A stretch of DNA of 28,632 bases from CAZUMJ01 sp964621605 (GTDB taxonomy: Bacteria; Actinomycetota; Acidimicrobiia; Acidimicrobiales; Iamiaceae), in contig CAZUMJ010000039.1 in NCBI GenBank assembly GCA_964621605.1, positions 1-28,632 on the forward strand, in the 5' to 3' direction. The notes beneath the pieces are model-generated. The model searched no databases, was not told where the DNA came from, and worked only from the letters and a program-made list of their open reading frames with translations. Of the stretch, positions 1 through 6,100 are shown in pieces; position 1 is the first letter of the stretch, and each line of letters begins with the position of its first letter. A program made the translations under genes and the position numbers.

Positions 1-502
1 CGACCTTGTCGATCGCCTCGGAGATGGTGCGCCCGATCTCGGCGTCGGCTGCGGAGCTGCTTGCAACCTGGGCGATCTGCTCCTTCGAGGCGACCTCGAC
101 GGCCAGTTCGTGGATGGCAGCCACCGCGGCCTCGACCGCGGCCTCGATGCCCCGCTTGACCGATAGCGGGTTCGCGCCGGCGGTCACGTTGCGCAGCCCC
201 TCACGCACGAGCGACCAGGCGAGCACGGTGGCCGTCGTGGTGCCGTCACCGGCGACGTCGTCGGTCTTCTTCGCAACCTCTTTCACGAGCGCGGCACCGA
301 TGCGCTCGTAGGGGTCTTCGAGCTCGATCTCCTTGGCGATGGAGACGCCGTCGTTGGTGATGGTCGGCGCGCCCCACTGCTTCTGGAGGACGACGTTTCG
401 CCCCTTGGGGCCGAGCGTCACGCGCACCGCGTCGGCCAGCTTGTTCATGCCGGCCTCGAGCGATCGACGTGCGTGCTCGTCGAAAGCGATGATCTTTGCC
501 AT
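1..502 (-). CDS. groEL: 60 kDa chaperonin GroEL (N-terminal part)
   Basis: The first 167 residues of the ATP-dependent folding chaperonin GroEL/Hsp60 are visible; the rest runs off the left edge. The protein opens MAKIIAFDEHARR. It contains the nucleotide-binding stretch TLGPKGRNVVLQK (about residues 29-41), TNDGVSIAKEIELEDPYE and the VAGDGTTTATVLA signature (about residues 84-96), all typical of the equatorial domain. The ATG is set by the MAK start and a GGAGGGA Shine-Dalgarno about 9 bases upstream. No groES gene lies in the 250 bp upstream, so this copy is probably transcribed alone, like the second groEL of many actinobacteria. A near-perfect CIRCE operator lies 30 bp upstream of the start and predicts HrcA repression. 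Family identity is certain; the paralogue class is inferred. Confidence 0.97.
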   Translation of the reverse strand, partial: MAKIIAFDEHARRSLEAGMNKLADAVRVTLGPKGRNVVLQKQWGAPTITNDGVSIAKEIELEDPYERIGAALVKEVAKKTDDVAGDGTTTATVLAWSLVREGLRNVTAGANPLSVKRGIEAAVEAAVAAIHELAVEVASKEQIAQVASSSAADAEIGRTISEAIDKV

Positions 503-532
503 GCGTGCGGTCCCTCCATGGGAGACGGTCGT

Positions 533-559
533 TTAGCACTCTCGTATTGAGACTGCTAA
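533..559 (-). promoter_or_regulatory. CIRCE heat-shock operator (HrcA site) of groEL
   Basis: TTAGCACTC, a 9-base spacer, then GACTGCTAA. The known CIRCE consensus is TTAGCACTC-N9-GAGTGCTAA, so 17 of 18 arm positions match and the spacer length is exact. It sits 30 bp upstream of the groEL ATG, where HrcA binding would block transcription. hrcA itself is not in the window. Confidence 0.92.
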
Positions 560-591
560 CAGCAAACCACGCCGGTCGATCGGTCGCAACC

Positions 592-709
592 GAGCACCCT
601 GGGTCGTCCGGCCCATTGCCTCTGACCTGCGACAACGCGGTGGGTGAGCCGCTTGGCCCACTACCTGTCGCCGGCGGCGATGCGGTGGGTGGGCCGCTCG
701 GCTCATTGT
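592..709. repeat. Degenerate ~45-bp direct repeat, about 2.5 copies
   Basis: GCGGTGGGTGAGCCGCTTGG at 637 recurs as GCGGTGGGTGGGCCGCTCGG at 682, a period of 45 bp. A weaker copy precedes them near 592-616 (CCTGGGTCGTCCGGCCCATT). It fills the intergenic space between groEL and the receiver gene. Each copy ends in a GGCYCAYT-like string. I see no coding function. Confidence 0.5.
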
Positions 710-756
710 GAACGCGAGGGGTTTACGCGTTCGCTCCGAGCGTCGATGGTGTGCAC

Positions 757-1143
757 ATGGCCCGGGTGCTGATCATCGACAAGGACGAACAAGCGCGCGA
801 GATGCTCGCCTGGTACCTCGGACTCGAGGACCACGACGTCGAGCAGGCCGGAACGGCCAACGAGGCGCTCATCTCTCTGGCGCACACCACCCCGGACGTG
901 ATCATCACCGAGGTGGTCCTGCCGGACATGAGCGGCCACCAGCTCATCGGCTACCTCAGAGTTGAAGGCATCGCAGCCGAGGCCTCCATCGTCGTCGTCA
1001 CCGAGTGCCGTGACACGTCATGGATGATCCGCTCCTGGGAGCTCGGCGCAGTTGCACACCTGACCCGGCCTGTCGGGCCGGAGGAGATCGCAGACGTCGT
1101 GGCCCGCACGGTCCCGGCGAAGCAGGTCGCACTGACCGCCTGA
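757..1143 (+). CDS. Degenerate (pseudo-)receiver domain protein
   Basis: A stand-alone CheY-like receiver of 128 residues with no output domain. The fold is recognisable: VLIIDKDEQ, then PDVIITEVVLPDMSG, the conserved Thr in VVVTE (T82) and TRPVGPEE. Key positions are altered. The phosphoacceptor Asp is Glu (E52), the second residue of the acidic pair is Lys (D8-K9), and the usual Lys before Pro is Arg (R104). It is therefore unlikely to be phosphorylated in the standard way, and Glu may mimic the active state. The start is ATG 757; GTG 751 is two codons upstream in frame. No clear Shine-Dalgarno is seen. A strong hairpin follows the gene. No kinase is adjacent. Fold confidence is high; the role is unknown. 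Confidence 0.85.
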   Translation: MARVLIIDKDEQAREMLAWYLGLEDHDVEQAGTANEALISLAHTTPDVIITEVVLPDMSGHQLIGYLRVEGIAAEASIVVVTECRDTSWMIRSWELGAVAHLTRPVGPEEIADVVARTVPAKQVALTA

Positions 1144-1204
1144 GGCAGGCGGTCAGGTCGTCACCCCCGGGCGGGGAGTTGGCGGCTGAGCGACGGAGCC
1201 GCGA

Positions 1205-1252
1205 GGCGCCGACGGGGTCGGAGGGGGTCCCGTCGGCGCCTTGTGCGTTTTT
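1205..1252 (+). terminator. Terminator hairpin after the receiver gene
   Basis: Perfect 12-bp inverted repeat GGCGCCGACGGG (1205-1216) and CCCGTCGGCGCC (1229-1240) with a 12-base loop. A T-rich tail follows (TTGTGCGTTTTT, to 1252). It begins 61 bp after the receiver stop codon, consistent with an intrinsic terminator. Confidence 0.8.
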
Positions 1253-1436
1253 GCGCCTTGTGGGCGCCTCTGCGGGAAACCCGCCCGTAGCCGACATCTC
1301 CGATGCCACAGATCTCGAGATTGCGGGTACGCGTCACGCCACCGCTGACGACGCTCACCTTGGCGCAGAGCCGCATCGGCCGGGTCGGCACTGTTGCTCG
1401 GCGGTGCACCGGATTCCGACACCGAGGTCGGCGACG
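1253..1436. other. Intergenic stretch with no gene seen
   Basis: This completes the ~330-bp gap between the receiver stop (1143) and the 3' end of the glycine-rich gene (1474). It holds only short hairpins, GCGGGAAACCCGC near 1273 and CCGAC-N6-GTCGG at 1416-1431. Open frames here lack Shine-Dalgarno sequences and recognisable products. I see no tRNA or other RNA gene. Confidence 0.4.
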
Positions 1437-1474
1437 AGCTGTCAGTGCGGCCCTGACAGGCCGCGCCGACAGCT
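1437..1474 (-). terminator. Two-part hairpin after the glycine-rich protein gene
   Basis: Outer arms AGCTGTC (1437-1443) and GACAGCT (1468-1474) enclose inner arms GCGGCC (1447-1452) and GGCCGC (1459-1464) around a 6-base loop. It directly abuts the stop codon of the minus-strand gene. No U-run follows, so a factor-independent role is plausible but unproven. Confidence 0.5.
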
Positions 1475-2742
1475 CAGGCGTCGAGGTGCAGCGTCCCGCT
1501 CGCGGTGAACGCGAGGTACGTGTAGGCGATGTCGGTCGCCGTTACCACCGCGTCTCCGCTCCCGGCGGACACGGTGACTCCCAGGGATGCGGCGTCTGCG
1601 GTGACATACCGGATGATGACCACTCCCGATCCACCATGGCCGCTCGCCGCACCTTGGCTGCCCCACTGGGCGCCACCACCACCACCGGTGTTCGCCGCTC
1701 CCGGAGTCGCGTCCACAGCGTCGAACACGCCACCGTCCTGCACCGCGATGAGTGTGCCGCCGTTGCCACCGCCACCTTCGCCGCCTGGGCCGCCGCTGTA
1801 CGTGCCGCTCGACGCGCCACCACCTCCGCCGGCAACCATCCCGACCGGAGACCCGATCCCGGTGGCGAGCGCCAACTGCGATGCGATGCCTCCACCACCT
1901 GGCCCCGGATGTGCGGACCAGGCCAAGCCGCCGTCGGCTCCCGCTCCGCCACCGCCGCCGCCATACGGATAGCTCGTGGCTGCGTTCCCTCCGTTGTGGC
2001 CTTCTTCGGACGGGTAGCTCGCGGAGCCTCCGACACCGGTGGTTGCGGGCGTGGAACCAACTGCGCCACCACCGCCGGATCCCCCATTCCCACCGTTGTT
2101 GCCAAGAGCTGAGCCGGAGCCGTAGGTGCCGCCGACGCCACCGCCGTGAGCAACGACCGCCGTCCCGATGAGGAGCTCGCTGGACTCGCCAGCGGTTGCC
2201 GCCGTGGTGCCGTTGCCTGCTGCACCGCCGTTGCCAACCGTCACCGCGTAGCCGGTCGGGCTCGCTGCCACCATCTGCGAGCCGCGGCAGACTCCTCCCG
2301 CGCCGCCGCCACCGGCGACGTAGTTGCCGTCGAAGGTACCGCCGCCACCACCACCGCCACCGACGACGAGGTATTCGACTTCGAGTTCCGGAGTGGGCTG
2401 GGGAGTCGCGGTCGTCGGCGGCGCGGTCGTCGGGGAGGTGGAAGCGGCAGCGGCAACGCCGGGAAGGGCCACCACGGCGATCGTTGCCGCTGCGGTGGCC
2501 CCGCCGAGTTGGATCACCCTCCGGCGAGACCAGGTCTCAGTGCTCACGACTCCGAGCGCGATGAGGCCGGCCATCGCCGATTCAAGGTGCGCCGGCACTG
2601 TCTCGACGCCTCGACGGGCGCACGCGAAGGCCTGGGCTTCGGCGCCGCGTAGGTGCGCGACCTCGGTGCGGCCGGGAACAAGCACGAGCCAACCGTCATC
2701 CAGTTCTTCGACGTGCAACCCGGGTGTGAGGGTGAAAGTCAT
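1474..2742 (-). CDS. PqqD-like / Tat-like signal / glycine-rich exported protein
   Basis: A 422-residue protein in three parts. Residues 1-70 (from LHVEELDDGWLVLVPG) look like a small PqqD-type winged-helix domain. Residues 72-100 hold a twin-arginine-like motif SRRRVIQ followed by a hydrophobic stretch ending VAAAA, then a Thr/Pro linker (101-119). From residue 120 (EVEYLVVGGGGGG) to about 375 it is extremely glycine-rich and closes with GSGVVIIRY, the signature order of glycine-rich domains seen in fibre-like and surface proteins. The final ~40 residues are Ala/Val/Thr-rich. The ATG at 2742 has an excellent GAGGAAGGA Shine-Dalgarno; a longer frame to 2880 lacks support. A signal placed after a folded cytosolic-type domain is odd. 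No PQQ or radical-SAM genes are nearby. Function unknown; surface or exported location inferred. Confidence 0.75.
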   Translation of the reverse strand: MTFTLTPGLHVEELDDGWLVLVPGRTEVAHLRGAEAQAFACARRGVETVPAHLESAMAGLIALGVVSTETWSRRRVIQLGGATAAATIAVVALPGVAAAASTSPTTAPPTTATPQPTPELEVEYLVVGGGGGGGGTFDGNYVAGGGGAGGVCRGSQMVAASPTGYAVTVGNGGAAGNGTTAATAGESSELLIGTAVVAHGGGVGGTYGSGSALGNNGGNGGSGGGGAVGSTPATTGVGGSASYPSEEGHNGGNAATSYPYGGGGGGAGADGGLAWSAHPGPGGGGIASQLALATGIGSPVGMVAGGGGGASSGTYSGGPGGEGGGGNGGTLIAVQDGGVFDAVDATPGAANTGGGGGAQWGSQGAASGHGGSGVVIIRYVTADAASLGVTVSAGSGDAVVTATDIAYTYLAFTASGTLHLDA

Positions 2743-2948
2743 CGCGGGGTCCTTCCTCGTCGTGCCGCGCGACGCGATCGAGGGGGCACCTCCGCACCTC
2801 ACCGCGCCGCTTCTGCCCTGCGCGTGCCGCAAAGAAGCGGCATCTCGTGGCAGCACCGGTGGCAATTCTTGTCGGGTCACCGTAGCCGGAACGCGAGGAT
2901 CGCATGACCTCGCTCAGGCTCCCAGCCGCGTTCCCAATTCTCACCGGT

Positions 2949-2970
2949 TAGGCCGTCTGCCGTCGGCCTA
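2949..2970 (+). promoter_or_regulatory. Inverted repeat upstream of the ECF-type promoter
   Basis: TAGGCCG (2949-2955), 8-base spacer, CGGCCTA (2964-2970): a perfect 7-bp dyad ending 3 bp before the candidate -35 element. The position suits an activator or operator site, or a terminator for upstream transcription. The binding factor is unknown. Confidence 0.4.
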
Positions 2971-2973
2971 CCG

Positions 2974-3000
2974 TGTCGAGAACGCGCCCGCAGCTTCGAC
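2974..3000 (+). promoter_or_regulatory. Candidate ECF42-type promoter (autoregulation)
   Basis: TGTCGA (2974-2979), 17-base spacer, CGAC (2997-3000). As I recall it, the motif reported for ECF42 sigma factors has TGTCGA at -35 and CGA/TC at -10, and their targets are DGPF/YCII genes. The spacing and position (transcript start about 55-60 bp before the YCII GTG) fit. This would make the sigma factor control its own operon. Confidence 0.55.
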
Positions 3001-3064
3001 ATCACCTCCGAAGCGCGCAGCTGGGACCTCATGCACCCAGGCGCCCGACCCAGGAGGATGCTCC

Positions 3065-3436
3065 GTGAAGTTCATGCTCATCATCTACGGCAACGAAGAG
3101 ATCTGGTCGTCGCTCTCCGACGAAGCCCGCTCCGAGTTGATCGCCGAGACCGACGCGCACAACCAGGCGACGATGGCGTCAGGCGAGATGATCGGCGCCT
3201 ACGGCCTCGCTGACCAGTTCCGGGCGAAGCAGGTGACGACCGCCGACGGCGCGACCGTGATCACCGACGGCCCCTACATCGAGGCGAAGGAGTACATCGG
3301 CAGCTTCTACATCGTCGACGTGCACAGCCCCGAGCGCGCCTACGAGATCGCGGCGGAGATGCCCTCTGCACGCTTCCGTCAGATCGAGGTTCGCCCGATC
3401 CTCCACGAGGCACCGGGGAACTGCGAGACCCCGTGA
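3065..3436 (+). CDS. YCII-related (DGPF) domain protein
   Basis: A 123-residue single-domain YCII-related protein. It opens KFMLIIYGNEEIW and contains the hallmark DGPYIEAKEYIGSFYIVDV (about residues 73-91), the DGPF-type strand and helix of this dimeric alpha/beta fold. Members are typically encoded beside ECF sigma factors; their biochemical role is not settled. The start is GTG 3065, 8 bases after AGGAGG; the frame stays open far upstream but without support. The stop overlaps the next gene's GTG by 4 bases (GTGA), indicating translational coupling to the sigma factor. A candidate ECF42-type promoter lies upstream. Family call is secure; function is unknown. Confidence 0.93.
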   Translation: MKFMLIIYGNEEIWSSLSDEARSELIAETDAHNQATMASGEMIGAYGLADQFRAKQVTTADGATVITDGPYIEAKEYIGSFYIVDVHSPERAYEIAAEMPSARFRQIEVRPILHEAPGNCETP

Positions 3437-4644
3437 CCGAAATGCGTGCCGAGGACGCGTCGCAGCTTGCTCCGGCCGTCCTCGGCGCGCTTGTCAGGCG
3501 CTACGGCAACTTCGACCTGGCCGAAGACGCCGTACAAGAAGCGCTCATCGCTGCCAGTCGCCAATGGGCGCGTGAAGGCCCGCCACAGGACCCACTCGCG
3601 TGGCTGATCAGGGTCGCGTCCCGACGCCTGATCGACGCGCTGCGCCAAGCAGAGGCCCGCGAACAACGCGAACTGCGCGTGGCGCTCGACGACACCGGTG
3701 ATGCCGCTGTCACGCCGGTCGATGACACGCTCGTCGTGCTGATCCTGTGCTGCCACCCGAGCCTCACGGTGCCGTCGCAGCTCGCCTTGACGCTGCGAGC
3801 GGTCGGCGGTCTCACCACGGCCGAGATCGCACGGGCGTGCTTCGTCCCCGAGACGACGATGGCCCAGCGCATCACCCGAGCGAAGGCAACCATCCAGCGC
3901 AACGGCGCACGGTTCGCCCTGCCCGACGAGCCGGAGCTCACGGCACGACTGCACACCGTCCGCCAGGTCATCTTCGTCATGTACACCGAAGGGCACTTCG
4001 CTTCAGCAGGCGATCGGCTGCAACGTCGGGGCCTCGCCGAGGAAGCCATCCGCGTGGCACGACTCCTGGTCAGCGCTCGGCCCGACGACGCCGAAGCAGC
4101 CGGGCTGCTCGCGCTCCTGCTGCTGACCGACGCCCGCCGGGCAGCCCGCTCCCAAGGCGGTGAGCTCGTGTCGCTCGATGAGCAAGACCGCAGCCTGTGG
4201 GACGCGGCGCTCATCGCCGAGGGGACCCGGCTCATCGAAGCCACGCTCGAGTCGACCTCGACACTCGGGCCGTACCAGCTCCAGGCCGCGATCGCCGCGG
4301 TCCACGACGAAGCTCCCAGCGTCGACAGGACCGATTGGTTGCAGATCGTGGCGCTCTACGACCTGCTCGAAGCGGTCGCGCCGAACCCGATGGCGACGCT
4401 CAGCAAGGCGATCGCGGTCGGCGAGCTCGAGGGCCCACAGGCCGGGCTCGCCGTCCTCGCCGACATCTCCGCGGACCCCAGGGTCGCGGACCATCACCGC
4501 CTCTACGCCGCGCGGGCTTTCCTGCTCGAACGTGCGGGCGACACCACGACGGCAAGTGAGGAGTACAGAGAAGCGGCCCGTCGAGCGACGAGCACGGTCG
4601 AACGCCGACACCTCGAGCGTCGCGCTCGGCTCCTCGCCCCCTGA
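3433..4644 (+). CDS. ECF sigma factor with C-terminal extension (ECF42 / DUF6596 type)
   Basis: A 403-residue RNA polymerase sigma factor. Region 2 covers about residues 10-75 (DLAEDAVQEALIAASRQW, then PLAWLIRVASRRLIDALRQ). Region 4 covers about 110-160 (LTLRAVGGLTTAEIARACFVPETTMAQRITRAK). The remaining ~240 residues form an all-helical extension (EGHFASAGDRLQRRGLAEEAIRVARLL, DWLQIVALYDLL, YAARAFLLERAGD), characteristic of the ECF42 group and TPR/SnoaL-free. It overlaps the YCII gene by 4 bases. In this group the extension, not an anti-sigma factor, is thought to control activity, and no anti-sigma gene is present here. The product should recognise the TGTCGA/CGAC promoter upstream of its own operon. 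Confidence 0.93.
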   Translation: MTEMRAEDASQLAPAVLGALVRRYGNFDLAEDAVQEALIAASRQWAREGPPQDPLAWLIRVASRRLIDALRQAEAREQRELRVALDDTGDAAVTPVDDTLVVLILCCHPSLTVPSQLALTLRAVGGLTTAEIARACFVPETTMAQRITRAKATIQRNGARFALPDEPELTARLHTVRQVIFVMYTEGHFASAGDRLQRRGLAEEAIRVARLLVSARPDDAEAAGLLALLLLTDARRAARSQGGELVSLDEQDRSLWDAALIAEGTRLIEATLESTSTLGPYQLQAAIAAVHDEAPSVDRTDWLQIVALYDLLEAVAPNPMATLSKAIAVGELEGPQAGLAVLADISADPRVADHHRLYAARAFLLERAGDTTTASEEYREAARRATSTVERRHLERRARLLAP

Positions 4645-4672
4645 ACGCCGCCGCATGGCCCCCTGAACGTCG

Positions 4673-4690
4673 CCCGCCGCCTGCGGCGGG
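4673..4690. terminator. GC-rich hairpin between convergent genes
   Basis: CCCGCCGC-CT-GCGGCGGG is a perfect 8-bp stem lying between the sigma factor stop (4644) and the 3' end of the cysO-like gene (4713). It could end transcription from both sides. No U-tract is present. Confidence 0.5.
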
Positions 4691-4712
4691 ACCCGACCCC
4701 GCCCGGCGCCGT

Positions 4713-4988
4713 TCAGCCGCCGGCGACCGCGGGGATGATGCTGACGGTGGCGCCGTCTTCGACGGCGGTGTCGAGACCGTCGAGGAAGCGGACGTCGTCG
4801 TCGCTCACGAAGATGTTGACGAAGCGACGAAGGGCACCCGCGTCGTCGAGCAGGCGATGGGTGAAGCCCGGGTGCGCAGCCTCGAGGTTGTCGATGACCT
4901 CACGAACCGTGGCGCCGTCGATCTGCACCTCGGACGCGCCCGCGGTGAGCGTGCGCAGCGTGGTGGGGATGCGAACGGTGACGGCCAT
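4713..4988 (-). CDS. cysO: CysO-like sulfur carrier protein (ThiS/MoaD family)
   Basis: A 91-residue ubiquitin-like sulfur carrier ending in the Gly-Gly tail (IIPAVAGG) that becomes a C-terminal thiocarboxylate. The stretch FVNIFVSDDDVRFLDGLDTAVEDGATVSI closely follows, from memory, mycobacterial CysO (FVNIYVNDEDVRF..GLAT..). CysO delivers sulfide to O-phosphoserine via CysM, and Mec releases cysteine. Neither cysM nor mec is in this window, unlike the mec-cysO-cysM arrangement of mycobacteria, so the partners must lie elsewhere or the carrier serves another pathway. The ATG at 4988 follows a weak GAGG Shine-Dalgarno. It is divergent from the folP2-like gene. Confidence 0.88.
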   Translation of the reverse strand: MAVTVRIPTTLRTLTAGASEVQIDGATVREVIDNLEAAHPGFTHRLLDDAGALRRFVNIFVSDDDVRFLDGLDTAVEDGATVSIIPAVAGG

Positions 4989-5113
4989 GAGGAACCTCGC
5001 GGATCGTGAAGGTGACGGCGTGGGCGCACACGGACGCGTACGCCGGTGGGTACGTTACCCGGCAACATCTCGACGACCACCCGTCACGCGTGCACAGATC
5101 GACGAGGACCCCC

Positions 5114-6067
5114 GTGCCACATCAGTCCGACCCCAATCCTGCTGTCACCAACATCGCGACCGCGCACAATCCGACGCTGTCGGTCCTTGGCGAGGATGTC
5201 GCGCTCAGCCGCACGCTGCTGATGGGGATCGTGAACGCCACGCCAGACTCGTTCTCCGACGCCGGCCTCTACCCCGACACCGCGAGTCGGGTGCGCCTCG
5301 CAGGCGAACTGCTCGTGGCAGGAGCTGACATCCTCGACGTCGGCGGCCAGTCGGGCATCACCGGCGTGCCCGAGGTCGAACCAGACGAAGAGATCCGTCG
5401 GGTCGTCCCCGTGCTCGAAGGCATCCGGGCCGCGCATCCCGATGTGCTGATCTCGGTCGACACCTACAAGCCGGCGGTCGCCGAGGCGGCGATCGCTGCG
5501 GGGGCATCGATCATCAACGACGTGAGCGGGCTGCTGTACCCGGAGGTGGCAGACATCTGCGCGGCCACCGGCGCCGCGCTTGTCATCATGCACAACCGCT
5601 CCAAGCCGAAGGAACGCCTCACCGACCCGCTGCGGTACGAAGACGTCACCGCGGACGTCGTGCAGTTCCTCGCGGAGAAGGTCGGCGAGGCCGTCGGACG
5701 GGGCGTCGCACCCGAGGCGATCGTGCTCGACCCCGGCGTCGACTTCGCGAAGACCCCCTTCCAGACCATCACGATGCTGCGGGAGATCGACAAGGTCGAA
5801 GCATTGGGGCGGCCGCTGCTCTTCGCGCTGTCCCGCAAGGACTTCATCGGCGCCCTCACCGCCACCCCACCGCGCGAGCGTCTCGGCGGCACGCTCGCAT
5901 CGATGGGCTACCTGGGCTGCCGCCCCGGCCACATCTACCGGGTGCACGATCTGGCCGAAGCCACGAACTACCTGACCGTGCGGCGCGCCCTCGACGGCGC
6001 CCTCGACGTCGCCGAAGACCTCGAACTCCCCGTGCACCTCCGGCGCCAACCACCGGCGGCTCCCTGA
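5114..6067 (+). CDS. Dihydropteroate synthase family protein, FolP2-like
   Basis: A 317-residue TIM-barrel protein of the dihydropteroate synthase family. Conserved elements are MGIVNATPDSFSD, ISVDTYKP, INDVSGL, a LDPGVDFAKT stretch, ALSRKDFIG and YRVHDLAEA. The catalytic loop normally read GGES-T-RPG is GGQSGITG, so the Thr-Arg-Pro needed for p-aminobenzoate chemistry is missing. LDPGVDFAKTPFQ and ERLGGTLAS resemble mycobacterial FolP2, a paralogue not shown to work in folate synthesis and also adjacent to gpgS there. The start is GTG 5114 after GAGGA; the frame is open to 5006 but the extension is unlikely. It converges on gpgS. The substrate is uncertain. Confidence 0.85.
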   Translation: MPHQSDPNPAVTNIATAHNPTLSVLGEDVALSRTLLMGIVNATPDSFSDAGLYPDTASRVRLAGELLVAGADILDVGGQSGITGVPEVEPDEEIRRVVPVLEGIRAAHPDVLISVDTYKPAVAEAAIAAGASIINDVSGLLYPEVADICAATGAALVIMHNRSKPKERLTDPLRYEDVTADVVQFLAEKVGEAVGRGVAPEAIVLDPGVDFAKTPFQTITMLREIDKVEALGRPLLFALSRKDFIGALTATPPRERLGGTLASMGYLGCRPGHIYRVHDLAEATNYLTVRRALDGALDVAEDLELPVHLRRQPPAAP

Positions 6068-6100
6068 CGGTCGGCGCCAGCCACGCCCGATCGCGACGCG

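Larger units (their letters stand above)
2743..3064. other. Divergent intergenic region between the glycine-rich gene and the YCII gene
   Basis: A 322-bp gap separating two divergently transcribed genes. On the plus side it holds the inverted repeat and candidate ECF promoter annotated separately, and the AGGAGG Shine-Dalgarno of the YCII gene. Next to 2742 it holds the minus-strand Shine-Dalgarno. I see no further gene. Confidence 0.6.

Noticed and set aside
1161..1422. Minus-strand frames encoding GVTRTRNLEICG-like peptides, reminiscent of tRNA-derived false peptides
   Set aside because: I looked for a tRNA here: no T-arm GGTTCGA-type loop, D arm or closing acceptor stem can be drawn. No Shine-Dalgarno supports a protein either.
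1303..2652. Long plus-strand open frames opposite the glycine-rich gene
   Set aside because: They are antisense to glycine codons (Pro/Arg/Ala-rich), lack start signals and show no domain. The minus-strand protein has a Shine-Dalgarno and coherent architecture.
2324..3064. Upstream extension of the YCII protein frame
   Set aside because: The frame is open by GC bias, but the conserved domain starts at 3065 after AGGAGG, and the candidate promoter lies inside the extension.
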